Assembly: GCA_030159075.1 (NCBI GenBank)
Contig: BROG01000132.1
Span: forward strand, 1 to 64,000
Source of the DNA: Atrina japonica
Taxonomy: Eukaryota > Mollusca > Bivalvia > Pterioida > Pinnidae
Direction: 5' to 3'
DNA: 64,000 nt
The position numbers were made by a program, and so were the translations under genes. The notes beneath the pieces were generated by a model. It did not search any database and was not told the DNA's origin. It saw nothing but the letters and a program-made list of their open reading frames with translations. Positions 24,422-37,100 of this stretch are shown here, piece after piece. How positions within the stretch are numbered: the stretch's first letter is position 1; the number at the start of each line of letters is the position of its first letter.

Positions 24422-24564
24422 AGGTTAGTTGAGCTGAGTATTGTGTAAATTTGGTGATTTCCTGCCCAGATACTTTGTAACCAGGACAATAACTCCTTTC
24501 TATTAATATGATATACACATACAGTGCAATCTTGTTATCTGAAAATTCACAGTACTGTCCCCAT

Positions 24565-24780
24565 TACTGTATAGTTGTTTAATTTCACGGGGAGAAAATT
24601 TGGCGGTTTTCTGAAACAAACTTATTCATGGGTATTAAATTCCATGCAAGATTAATTACAAATTGTCTTTCTAATACTTTCTTAAGTATAAGGTATTATA
24701 TTCACAGGTATTTAATTTATTTTCATTGACCTAAATATAGCGAAATTAAATCCCCTGCGAATAAAAGCAACTATACAGTA
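24565..24780. mobile_element. Hairpin element with TACTGTATAGTTG ends
   Basis: TACTGTATAGTTGTTTAATT at the left is answered by the complement of AATAAAAGCAACTATACAGTA at the right, with GGGGA and TCCCC next inside. 216 bp, no coding capacity. Confidence 0.65.
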
Positions 24781-25146
24781 CATCGAGATATCCAGAATTC
24801 AAGATCACAGAAATTTAAATAACGTATTTTTCTATCCCTAAAAATTGGGAACGGCTTTTTTTTGACTCAATCAATTTCGACATAACAAGATTCTACTGTT
24901 ATATACGCCACTTAATCACCCTCAAAATCAGTTTCGTTGTAAGCTAGGCTTTGAATTATAACTGACTAGAAGGAGGGAGACACGCAAGTTCAAAGGTCAA
25001 ACAACAGGCTGTTTCAAAAGCCTTTTAGTAAAATTGTGAAAATACTATATACATTATATTAATACAATATCATGATTATTGATCTTACACTAATTATAAA
25101 AATGAACATAATATAGTTAGAGACTATTAATGATTTATTAAATTAA

Positions 25147-25361
25147 TTAACTCATCAACCCCTGTGGTCACATTTAGACTCACCCACATCAAAAAATAGT
25201 GCGGTCTACTCTTATACATCAGGAGTGGCCAAGTTCATATTGCATGCAACATTATTATAAAATTTTTATTCTGAATCATACACTCCTAAATTCTGACAGT
25301 GGACTTTACTATTCTTTGAAATGGGCAGGTCCAAATGTGACCTTAGGGGTTGACGAGTTGA
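25147..25361. mobile_element. Longer relative of the TTAA mini-element (about 215 bp)
   Basis: It starts TTAACTCATCAACCCCTGTG and ends with the inverted CTTAGGGGTTGACGAGTTG, but encloses a different and longer core. A second, more decayed copy is at about 26588-26780 (TACCCCTGTGGTCACATTTA). Confidence 0.55.
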
Positions 25362-25551
25362 CATGGTTAATAAGGTGTAACTTGACAATACACAGAACAC
25401 TAATCATTCTACATGTCTTTATAGCTATTTTGGCAAAAATTAAATTGCCATGTTACGAAAGAAAATTTATCATCTAGAAAAATCAGGGCATGAAATGACA
25501 TGTACATGTAGCTAATTTAGCTTTATGTTTGGTGATCTGCCAACCACTTTT

Positions 25552-25642
25552 TTAACTCATTCACCCCTAAAGACACATTTGGACTGGTCTAAGTCATTGA
25601 TTTACAGAAGAGTTCATTGTTTTTCAGGGGTTGACGAGTTAA
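25552..25642. mobile_element. TTAA-type mini-element, copy 3
   Basis: TTAACTCATTCACCCCTAAA to TCAGGGGTTGACGAGTTAA, 91 bp, about 90 percent identical by eye to the copy at 24333. Confidence 0.7.
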
Positions 25643-25922
25643 AGATGTGAATATTAAATGGCGGTAATTTTTTTTTTTTTTAACGATCATTCAGCAATAA
25701 AAACGACCCGTAAGACAAAGTTTCAGAGGCAAAGGACTGCCTGAAAACCAGATATCAGGTACATTTATTTTCTTTTGAAAAAATCACTGCATATTGATTT
25801 GCATTCTTGATATTTTAATATATTATTTGTTTTTATACCATGCTGAAATAATTAGTCAATTATCATCAACATAGAATATTCTAAAGCTAAAACAAAATGA
25901 TCCAATATTTGTCAATGAATAG

Positions 25923-26012
25923 TATCACATTCACCCCTAAAGACTCTTTTGGACTGGTCTAAGTCAATGATTAACAGAAGAGTCTATTGTTTTTCAGGGG
26001 GTGATGAGTTAA
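25923..26012. mobile_element. TTAA-type mini-element, copy 4
   Basis: The core TTGGACTGGTCTAAGTCAAT and the right end GGGGGTGATGAGTTAA are conserved. The left end is mutated (TATCACATTCACCCCT). Confidence 0.55.
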
Positions 26013-26081
26013 ATGCTGAATATTCAGTTAATAGGTCTAGTACCCTTTTATTACATTATGCAGCGTCATCAGATATTGCCC

Positions 26082-26338
26082 GAGGGCCTTGGTGGTATAG
26101 TCGTTAGAGTATCACACTTTAAACCATGAAGTCTCTCACCTCTAGTAAGCATAGGTTCATACTCGCTGGAACCTAAGCTGATTTTGTAAGTTAACTTGCA
26201 GAGGGCCAGTGGCCTCTTCCCAGGTACATTATAACCAGTTTTCTCCTCCACCACTATAAACTGGCCGCAACCAAATGACTGAAAAGTGTTGAGTGTGGTG
26301 TGAAGCAACATTTTATTCAAATTCAGAAATCGGCATGG
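26082..26338 (+). mobile_element. tRNA-derived SINE
   Basis: The head resembles a tRNA promoter: box A-like TGGTATAGTCGTTAGAG at about 26092-26108 and box B-like GGTTCATACTC at 26154-26164. It ends in a tail reading AAAAGTGTTGAGTGTGGTGT, then GAAGCAACATTTTATTCAAA, the conserved 3' domain style seen in mollusc SINEs. A tail fragment is at about 27905-27960 and an inverted one at about 43285-43340. It is not a functional tRNA gene: the arms do not fold. Confidence 0.65.
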
Positions 26339-26949
26339 AAAGGATGATCTGGTTATGGAATAACTTTTCCTTAAAATTTCTCCAGATTTTGTTTTTACAC
26401 CCCTAAATATCTAACTGGTATGCTCTTCTCTATTGTTTAAGCCCAGTCTATTAGTGTCTGTGTAGGGTTGAAAGGGTTAGTACTCAAATCTTTCACGTTC
26501 AGGAATCATCATACTTTCCTGAGAACATTACATAAACATAATGACAAAGACAAAACATCACTTAAGAAATTACATACTTTCAAATTTATTAGCTTATCTA
26601 CCCCTGTGGTCACATTTAGACTCACCCAAATCAATAAAATAGTATGGTCTACAGCTATTATTCTGGAGTAAACAAGTTCATATTACAGGTAAAATTATTA
26701 TAAAAGTTTTATTCTAAATCAAACACCCATGAATTCTGAGAGTGGACTTAACCTATCTTTGAAATGGGCAGGTCTAAATATTAGCGGTGTAATAACTGCA
26801 TCAGTCAATGAAATGATACAGACTGAAAAGTGTTACGGTATTGCATTGGAGTTTTTATCTAAGACTACTGGAGTTTTTTTTTTATAGAAATCCTTGTAGA
26901 AATATGACAAAATTTAAGTTCATGTAGTTATATTCAATTTTATACACTT

Positions 26950-27168
26950 TATACACTGAAATTTTCGCCCCCTTTTTTTTTCACCCTTTAACAACAGAGA
27001 AAATATTCATCCCTTCTTAAATTTGTCCTATATCACCATAGTATCATGGATGGTGTGAACTTCCATTATTTAGTTATTAAGCTGGAAAATTTCGCTTTCA
27101 TTTTAAATTTGCCCACTTATCTAAGGATGAAAATAGCGAAAATTAAAATGAAGTGAAAATGTCCAGGG
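26950..27168. mobile_element. Hairpin element, CCTGGAAATTTTTGCCCC family (copy 2)
   Basis: GAAATTTTCGCCCCC at the left and GCGAAAATTAAAATGAAG near the right, with the shared core CACCATAGTATCATGGATGG. The ends are decayed. Confidence 0.45.
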
Positions 27169-27169
27169 G

Positions 27170-27308
27170 CCTGTTTTATGAAAGGTGCCAAGTCCTTAAT
27201 CTTAACTTTTAGTCCTAACTACCATGGCAACACATCGTTGATTGGTCAGTCCCATGACATTTAGGACTAAGACTTAGGATTTAGGACTTGGGACCTTTCG
27301 TAAAATTT
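27170..27308. mobile_element. Hairpin MITE, AAGGTGCCAAGTCCT family (copy 1)
   Basis: GTTTTATGAAAGGTGCCAAG at the left mirrors CTTGGGACCTTTCGTAAAA at the right, with TAGTCCTAA...TTAGGACTA inside. A second copy is at 34335-34470. About 139 bp. Confidence 0.65.
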
Positions 27309-28448
27309 TAACCCCGCTTCCCTACATTCTGCGATTGAACACTTTTAGGACAAGGACTTGACCTTTCATAATTATCAAAACATACCTTGACAGAATACAA
27401 TGTAAATATCAATACAATACTGAGCTACAACTACCCGCCATCCTTAAATAGACTTAAATGACAAGCTATTGTAATATCATAGGGTTGCTAGGTTAACAAA
27501 CTTCCATTTGTTAGTAAAGGCACCTTTTTTAAATATCAACATACACATTTATATACTGTTTACGCAGCTCACTTCTGAAATATGAACATCTGTCGTTTCT
27601 AATGGCAACTGTGAACTGATGCTCTGGATTCTAAGCAACAGACTCACATTACTATAAACCATTTGTCTTACAATGGTCGTCAATTGCCATTAGTTAGTTG
27701 CTAGGATTACCAGTGGTTGGTTTCTAGGATTGCCATTGGTTTTTTGGTATTTCTGTTTCCATGAACAAGTATCATTTTTCTATTTTTCATGATCGTTTAC
27801 AAAGTGTTTTGGCCAGGTTACTTCCACAAGGCTGATAGTTCCTTCCTGGTTACATTGTTACTTGGTTCTCTCCTCCACAATTATAAAGTGATCACAGCCT
27901 TTTATCTGAAAAATTGCTGCATGTGGCATAAAAAGACATTCAAACAAACAAAAACAAAATGAAATTTTTGAGCAATTTTCGTTTTTTGTTTGTTTTATAT
28001 CATAAATAAAAAAATTTTCAGTGATACAGTTGTGGAGAAAGAAAACCTGGTTTCCAGAACATTACAAACCTTTTGCATTTTTTTTTTGTAATCCTTTTTT
28101 CAAAACACCATTCTGATATAGAAGTGAGTTGCGTAAGCAACAAGGCATTGAAACGACAACAGAAATAATGTTTTCTATTGTTCATTGTCAGAGAAATACT
28201 GCTAGGTTGATCACTTGATGAACAAGTTCATGTCACATACTCCCATGTACATTGTATAACAAGAAAATTGAGTGAACGAAGATTGCATTTATCTGGCAGA
28301 CAACCATCTTGAACCGGACACTCACTATATGAGGTTGACTGCATCACCTCGTACAAAATACATTAACACAAATATGGCGACTAGCTATACCATTAATAAC
28401 TGGTTGAAAATTATTTAACAATGATTGTGAGAAGATACTTTATAGACC

Positions 28449-28645
28449 TACTTGAAAACTTTCGCCCCCGGATTATTTCGCTCTTTTACAACAAAAACAT
28501 ATTCACGCCATCTTAAATTTGCTCTAAATCACCATGGTCTCAAGGATGGCATGTATGTGCGTGATTTAATTATTTAGCTTTCATTTTAAATTACTTTCTC
28601 ACATCTACATTAAATGGGAGCAAAAATTCTCAAGTATTGAGTAGT
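28449..28645. mobile_element. Hairpin element, CCTGGAAATTTTTGCCCC family (copy 3)
   Basis: TACTTGAAAACTTTCGCCCC to GCAAAAATTCTCAAGTA, core CACCATGGTCTCAAGGATGG. Confidence 0.5.
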
Positions 28646-28732
28646 GTCTTCAAAATAACCATCACTAAAATCACAGGTGTCCACAGACTTAACTAGTGTA
28701 CTTTGGTTAGCCCTCTTTCAAACATCTAAGCC

Positions 28733-28870
28733 TGGCACCATAAAACTTGGAATTTACTCAAGTTTGAGAATATTCTCTAATTGGCCTGCTTAGCCAATCA
28801 GATTTCAGGATTTGCCACATTTTGGGTAAAATTTTTAGATTTGAGAAATTCTTAAGTTTTATGGTGTCAG
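28733..28870. mobile_element. Small MITE with TGGCACCATAAAACTT ends
   Basis: TGGCACCATAAAACTT is answered by AAGTTTTATGGTGTCA, with a second inner match (CAAGTTTGAGAAT with TTTGAGAAATTCTTA). 138 bp. Confidence 0.65.
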
Positions 28871-29559
28871 TATCAGGATATTTAATACATGTATAGAAAT
28901 ATGTTTGAAAGGGCTCATATCACAATATGAAAGTTCAGATTACAAGCACCTGTACAACATCTAACCCACAAAAGTTATAGATTGTCATTCCTAGAAATAC
29001 TCAGTTGATTTTGTTAATATCACCATTTGAAAACTTTTCTCCTAAAGTGTGCTAAAAAGCACCAAAAAACAAAACAAATAATTTATTTAGAAATACAATT
29101 TACTCAATATGTCAACTCTTGTTATGGTAACTCTGAAATCTGGCTGACAAAACTAAGCATGGTTTTTATGATACCAAAGCCAGATATATATGTGTGAACA
29201 TGTACAAAAATACCGAAAAAAAACATCTGGAAAAATGTTAAAAATAAATGAAAACATACACCAATTAACAATTAATATGCTCACCTCGCCCCAAAAAGAG
29301 GATTAATTTGGAAAAAAATACAAGACAAATCCAGCATCTGAAGCATTTCATGCATCAACATTCAAATGTGTTGCTGTTATTGTATCAACAGTAGAAGCAG
29401 GTAAACCTGACCTCCATCAATCTTCTACACGAGACACGAACGTCAGAACGATAGCATCAGCCCCTTCTCTACTTCGTAGAGATGAGCTAAAAATGAGACT
29501 GCAAAAAAGCACTAACGGTTTTTTTTAATATAAATATGGGATCACAGTAATAAAATGAT

Positions 29560-29905
29560 ACACAACATCAATGTTAAATACAGCTGAACTGTACAGAAAC
29601 AACATCAGTGTTAAATACAGCTGAACTGTACAGAAACAACATCAGTGTTAAATACAGTCAGACTGTACAGAAACAACAACAGTGTTAAATACAGCTGAAC
29701 TGTACAGAAACAACATCAGTGTTAAATACAATCGGAATGTACAGAAACAACATCAGTGTTAAATACAGTCAGACTGTACAGAAACAACATCAGTGTTAAA
29801 TACAATCGGAATGTATAGAAACAACATCAGTGTTAAATACAGTCGGACTGTACAGAAACAACATCAGTGTTAATTACAGTTGGACTGTACAGAAACAACA
29901 TGATA
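29560..29905. repeat. 37-bp minisatellite, about nine units
   Basis: Tandem ACAGAAACAACATCAGTGTT units with a variable half reading CAGCTGAACTGT, CAGTCAGACTGT or CAATCGGAATGT. The period is 37 bp (for example 29581 and 29618). It lies about 960 bp downstream of the MAN1B1 stop. Confidence 0.92.
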
Positions 29906-30061
29906 TGAATGTGACCATCATATACAACAAATTTCTAGAAAAACATGGGGTTCTATTTCAAACATCTTATTCTAATGCTGGTTTTTTCGGGTTAGAGGCT
30001 ATTGTGCGTATAAATTGTTTTGCATCTGAAACTTGAGTGCAAAATGTGCAGGTACAAGTCA

Positions 30062-30153
30062 TTAAACTCATCTACCCCTGGCAAATAATGAACTCTTCTT
30101 CTTTACATCAATGACTTTAAGCCATTCTATATGTGTCTTTAGGGGTAAACATT
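30062..30153. mobile_element. TTAA-type mini-element, copy 5 (diverged)
   Basis: TTAAACTCATCTACCCCTGG to TGTCTTTAGGGGTAAAC. The ends are recognisable, the middle is decayed. Confidence 0.45.
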
Positions 30154-30863
30154 AAATAGCACTTATCAGTGTGTAAATTAGTTATAAAGAGTTTTCAAGG
30201 GTTGGAAGGCTGGAAAAACCCCGTCTACCAACTGACTTTTCAGTCTATTTTTCTGGCAGGGTGTACAGGTAATACAATTTGCCTTGCCTGTGATTCCATG
30301 CACTGTCGCTATAATATGACGAAGCTTGAAACCACTGTTGAAATAATTCATCAATAATCTTGTTTAAGGTCAAAGAAATTTTAAAGACCCACAATTTAGG
30401 ACTTGGGGACTTTGATAAAAAGAAGGACTTGATAACTGGTCACCAACATAACCTGGATGACCTAAGCTGAAAACCTATGAAATGAAATAAGATAAACATA
30501 AGTAAAATGACTTAATATCATTGGCTGACAGATTGTACTAGACCTTTGACATGGACATGCAACAAGTTCAGTCACACCAGAAGACATTACTTTCAAGCTC
30601 TTTTCAACAGATGAATTTCTAAATGTTTAAAACACAAAAAAAAACTTGTTCACAGTTTTTGTGTTTTTTCTTTCAGAAAACTAAGGCCATTCTTAGGAAG
30701 AGTATAAATCTTCCCTTTTTTGATGACTAGCAGTCTAATTTGCATAATTCTCAAATTTTGCAAATGTGGAATGGAAAATAGGTCACAAAATAAGACTTTC
30801 GTATGAACACAGACTCGTCAAAATGTCATCAAAAAAAATTTCAAGATGTGTCTTTCTTCAGCT

Positions 30864-31193
30864 TCACGTAGAATAAATAGGTAAAGGATGGGCTTCACTA
30901 TTAAAAACCCATTTATCCAATGGAATTAATTTCGGATCCTCGCTGAATAGCAAGTAAAAATATTTCAATGTTTCAGCTAAGAAGAAGCTCTCTAACTTGT
31001 CTCTAAAACCCGGATTTCCTGGACTTTTCACATTGTTTATTGATGAAAAGCCAGTTTCGACTTTTGTATATTTTAAAAATGCTTGGAAAATTTGCCATCC
31101 CCAATCCTGATATTTTTTATCCTTTGTGAATCTGTACATGTAAAATAAACTTTCTATTGTCTCTGGCCGAAGTAAGTTATGTGCATCCAAGAC
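30864..31193 (-). CDS. MAN1B1: MAN1B1 exon 11 (C-terminal)
   Basis: Residues 555-663 and the stop. It contains [52 protein letters not shown] and [13 protein letters not shown]. Acceptor TTTCCAG. Confidence 0.96.
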   Translation of the reverse strand, partial: VLDAHNLLRPETIESLFYMYRFTKDKKYQDWGWQIFQAFLKYTKVETGFSSINNVKSPGNPGFRDKLESFFLAETLKYFYLLFSEDPKLIPLDKWVFNSEAHPLPIYST

Positions 31194-34100
31194 CTGGAAA
31201 GAGAAAGTTCAGGTAAGAATGACATAAACAAACAGGTAAATATTTAAACAGGGGAGTATTTGGCATAAATTTTACCTGTTTACAGGTGCTTTTAATAGGC
31301 ATAAATTTTACATGTATGAAGGTGCTTTTGATGCACAGGTAAACGATTATCTCTGTTAGTAAAAAAAATTATCAATGTTAATGGGTGTACATATTGTGGC
31401 TGGCAGTATAGACTACCTCGTGTTCATTTCATCATTAGTGATTTATAGATGAATAACTGGTTTATAGATCATCATTACTGTATACCTGGAAATTTTTGCC
31501 CCTTGACTTTTTTTCTTTTTTATTGCCCTCAAAAGATAGAAATCATGTTCACCTGGTCTTAAATTGACCCTTAACCCCCAAAGTTTCATATTTTCATTAT
31601 GTGTGAAATATTATTAATATGACTGCCCATCTACAGTTTCAGGTCTGACCTTCTAGACTTAAAAACAGTGTTCCCATACATGCAAAAACCTGCATAAATC
31701 ACACAGATTCACTACAAAACATGCACAAAAACAAAATACACCATGTGCATGCGCAGTAGATGCCTGTCACATTATCATTCATATTGTCATTATAATGGTA
31801 ACATTACAAGCAATGTCAGTTTCCTGTGCTGCATCCTTACTTTGTAAACAGTGCCAGTGATTATAAAACAATTTATCCTGAAAGTGTAGTGTATTTATGT
31901 GTGTAAGACTTTTTTCAAGACTTTCTTAACTTCAAAGGCTGCTGCATGATTCTTATCAGTTGAAGGTCACATTCCTATGAACACAGCTTGCAGTGTCCTG
32001 ACTGAAGACTGAAGACTTCAACTTCACAGTGGGATGCCAGGATAAATAAATGATTTGAAATCTTTACAGATTTTGATTATGCAATTTTTGACACAGAATC
32101 TAAATACTCTTGAATCCCACTAAACGTAGTTGTCACTAGATGTTGAACAAAGTTAATTACAACCACAATTGATGTCACAATTTCTACATCAGATCCACAC
32201 ACACTGGGGGTCCAGACGAGTGAAATAGAACTTTTTTATTTGCTTTTCATTTAATTTTATATACATGTATGTGTACCCCTGTGTTGTATCCTTGTAACCC
32301 TATTTTTGCTACCCATTGGGGACAAAAACACCTACTCAGAAAAAGCAGTGGGAACACTGCTTAAAAACCTGATAATCCAATACAAGCAGTCTAAGTTAGA
32401 AATACTGTATACATGGAAATTTTTGTCCCTGGTTATTTTCGCCCCTGGTTATTTTTGCCCCAGGTTATTTTCGCCCTTTTACATCAGAAAATATATGGCA
32501 TCATTGTCCGTGCTTAATTCATTTAACTTGAATCTTTTGCATTCATTTTAATTTTGCCTCTCATCAAAGGGCGAAAAAGCAAAAAAATTAAATTGGAGCG
32601 AAAATTTTCAGGTATGTAGTATTCACATTTGTTTTCTTTCATTCTCAATTTACACACAAATTAGAGAACTCATTCAAATAATGTTGTGTACTCCATACCT
32701 TTACTATCAAATCATCTTTTGCACCAGCTGCTTGATTGAAATAGACGATCTCCGGACTAAGTTTGGTCGGCATTTTGTTGTACATTTGATAACATGTGTG
32801 GGTCAACTGAACTGCTAAGTCCATGTGGTCACTTGGAAGTCCATTCTTGTAACCCAGGGCCAGAGTTCCTGGTAGGTAACAAACTAAATGGTCCTGCATG
32901 AAGAAAATTGAAAAAGAATGCTCACCTGTCTTACATATTTACTTACTGTAAACATGGAAATTAACATGGGGGTAATTTACACTAAATATGCGATGAAGAA
33001 TTTTTTGTGTAAATTACGCTCCGCATAAAATATATTGTATATTGTAAATGACATTGTTTTCTCACATAAAGACATGACATTAAAATCGATACCTACTGAC
33101 ATGGGAGATAACTCTGACTAATGAAAAGACAGAATACTTAACTAAACTATGTTCTCACCATTTTGGGACTAAATGTTCTCCCTGACAACAGCTCCCCAAT
33201 GTAAATAAGCCTACTCGGCTGTGATTCACGCAGTAAATGTTTTTTCACACCTTCTATAGCTTCGACAAAATCATTTTTGTACCTGAAAATAAAAGAATGC
33301 ATCTAATTATCCAGTGCCTGTGTAACTACTATTGCAACACGGAAAGTAAATAGACTGACAGGGACTCCACCTCTGTCCTACCATACAAAAGACACTTACG
33401 TCCCGTCAAGTATTTTACACTTATATGGAGATGTCACCAGCTTTAGGTGAAGTGCCTCATACTTTGACCTGTGCTATGGACTGATGCCAATGCAGTGAGA
33501 GTTCTTTTACATCATTCCTACTGTGACACAGGATTTCGATTTCAAGTCTGTGACTTTCACTTTTCTTAGGATAGGTCCCATGTTCATCAACCCTACATGA
33601 TGTACTGTATGTTTGGAAATTTTTGCCCCTTGTTATTTTCGCCCTTGTATGACAGAAAACTTAATCCCACAGTTTCAGATTTACACTAAATCACCACAGT
33701 CTCATAGATATCATGTATGCCCATACTTTAATTATTTAGCTTGAAAATTCTTCTTCCATTTTAATGTCTAAATTTGCACTCTTATCTCAGGGCAAAAAGG
33801 TGAAAATTGAACAGAGGTGAACATTTCCTGGTATACAATAATAACTGTATCACAACAATAAGATTGTTATTCTAGTATGTTATTGTTCACATCTTTTGTT
33901 TGTTTGTTTACTTGTTGTTTAATTTAGCACAAAAAATTCTTTTCATTAAACATGTTATCTACATGTATATGCATGGAGTAAAATTGGCTGCAGGATCAAG
34001 GAGCCAGACGGGGCCCTAGAAAAAAAATATCTTCTGATGCTAAAAGGAAAGTAAGATATTAAGTAAAAAATGACAAAATTTGTTTCCCTTTCTATACCAC

Positions 34101-37100
34101 ATTTATCACGTTCCATACAATATAGAGTATGTCTCTTGAATCTACATGTACCAACCATTTATAATTTCCCATCCATTTTGTTGAGAAGGAATAGTTCTTT
34201 CAATTTTTTTGGGTACTCTTTGGAGTATTCTATGGCTGGTTTCTTGCTGGGTTTTCAGCAATGTAACACCACATGACAAGAATTACGAGTCCAAGTCAAA
34301 TCCAAACCCAAACTTATTCCAGAGACCAAACGCCCATTCTACAAAAGGTCATTATTCCTAAATCTTATCTTTTAGTCCTAACTACGATGGTAACGCATTG
34401 CTGATTGGTCAGTCCCATGACAATTAGGACTAAGACTTAGGATTTAGGACTTGAGACCTTTTGTAAAACTTACACTCCAGATACTGGGCCATGCATACCA
34501 TGAAAGTGGACCTTATGCCAGAGACTTTCACTCCCTATTCCAAGCTAAATCTACCCTTAATTGAGAGGTCTGTGACTTTCACTTTTCATGCTGATCCCAC
34601 TGCACTATCTTTTTCACACAGTTCATTGAAATAAGACCTTGAGAGAAAGACCAAACCAATTTGCACACAATAATACTGTACATCCAGAAACATTAGTGGG
34701 CCTTTATTTTCGGGGGATACACATGTTCTAAATTCATTCACGAGATTAAATTTTCACGATTTCAAATGTCCATACTGTGATACTATCATCACACTTCATT
34801 ATACGATAATTATATTTACGCTAGTAAAAGCTCTGGCGAAATTTCATGTAAATTAACTTATTGCAAATAAAACCTGACTTACAGTATGAGGTAAATACCA
34901 CAAAGATCTAATAGTACTTACATGTCTTTAGTTTTCCCTGTCTGTAGCCACTGCTTCAGAAGATACTCATAATAACTGTCACCTCTCGCACCAAAAGTGA
35001 TGGTAGACGAACCTCGGAAATTACCGCTGTTAGCATTTATAAAGATGGGAACAAGACCATCCATCTTTGGAAGGCTGTGAACATGATTGGAAACCTTATC
35101 TATAGCTTCCTGTAATATACAAGATTTATCTTTAACTTACAACAACTAATTCAAAAACTTTTACCTAGTACATTAATATCCTTTGTTGTTAGCACCGATG
35201 TTGCACTGACTGTGTGCTTACCATAATCGTGTATGTATACATTTAATCCACACTCTTTTCACTTTAAAATTCGGCTCAGGGATGGGGTGTGGATAATACA
35301 GTACAACAGGTTCTTAGGGCATTTTTTCCCCCGGAGGACTACTGCAGGATATTGCACATGGGATGATAAACCTGACAAAGTATTTTCATAATTATGATGT
35401 TTGAGTCAATGAATTTCACCATTGCTTTCTGTATGTGTGTAATGTGTTTATATGTCTATAAAGATGGTGAATAAATGTTACATAAATGAATCTTGTCTTC
35501 AAAGTTTGTGCATTTCATTTACAAATTGTTGTGTTGGTTGGCAAGAGACACTCTCTGATAGCTGACTGGTAACTACATGTAGGCATGACTTCAATCGTAG
35601 AATATTGTTAAACCTCCTCACAGAAATTTATGTTATTATTGTAAATATGAACAATCTCAACATGAATTCTAATGATTATTTATCACTTGTGAATGACGAA
35701 GTGAACATCTATATTGTAACTGTGCATGAAGGAGTTAAACAGAAGAGCCTATGTAGTATCTTGTGGTTTCGTATTTCAGATTCCCATTACCGTATTCGGC
35801 CGTGTATAATCCGCACTCTTTTCACTCTAAAATTTGTCTCAGGCAGGGGGGTGCGGATAATACAGTACTACAGAATCTTAGGACATTTTTCCCGCAGGAA
35901 CTACTGCATGAGATTCGATGTGGGTGGTAAGCCTGACAAAGTTTTTTTTCGTAATAACGATGTACGAGTCAATGTATATCATCATTTATGTCTACAGTGA
36001 CGGTGATTAAATCAATAAATGAATCTTGTTGTCTTTTATTTTTGTGTGTTTCAGTTTACAAATAGGCTAGACTACACAGGCACTTGTGTAATGCAATCCC
36101 TTGATTGAGGGTGTTGTGATCGGTGGATTGCATAACGCAAGTGCCTGTGCAAGGTTAGCCTAGTTGCGATGTTTGGCGAGGAAACAGAATAGTACAGTAC
36201 CTGTTGCTTATCTTCATCATGAAGTTTTGTTATTATTGAAAAATAGAACAATCTCAACAAGAATTCTAATAATTATTTCACGCTGGTGAACGACGAAGCG
36301 AACAGCCATGTTGTAACTGTAAATGAGGGGGCTAAATGGAAGAGCAAATATGTAGTATCTTGTAGTTTCGTATTTATATCATATTATGTAGTTTTGCGTT
36401 GTTTGTTTTGAGACGATGACTATACATTAATAAATAAAACAATGTTTTCTGGGTGTTTTGTTCTATGGAGGAATGTTATTTTACACATTTCGTACAAAAG
36501 GTATGTAACTCTCTTACTACAGTACATCTACAGTGTAGTACTAAGTTATGGAACATGCCAATTATACAGGTAAGTACGATGCGTTAATTTTAAATTGAAA
36601 ATATGATAAAAGGTGTAAAATAAACACAATGCCCACACCAAGGTAATTAATGTTTGTAGTATATGTCTCCATTCATAATCAATGATGCGTGTAACAGACA
36701 ACAGTATACTTGGATCTGTATATTCAATAATTACGCTATCCACGCGTATTCTGGATATATAGATCGCTTGTGTACAAGTGCTCTCCGCTAATTAAAATTG
36801 TTACAAACTTTTATGTTGCCGATTTCCGCAAATATAATATCTATTTCAAATGTTGTTCTAATACATACTATTAATTAAATATATAGGCTACCACGCCAGC
36901 AAAAGCAAATGATTGTGCTGTAATTAACGGAATGTAATTTTACAAAGACTTCGACTGATGTTTTGATATTTCTTTTGTTATTTATTTCAAATCATTAATT
37001 TGCTTATCATATCCCTTATCTAATATCTCGAATATATATATATCTATAATAAATATTTATCTATTTCTTCCAAATACCGATCTGCGAATTTTGAAAATAT

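Noticed and set aside
26082..26180. Functional tRNA gene
   Set aside because: Box A- and B-like motifs are present, but the arms do not pair and a SINE body and tail follow.
35605..36000. 131-codon open frame
   Set aside because: It runs across the junction of the nested 1.5-kb elements and matches no protein. The homologous stretch in the other copy is not open.
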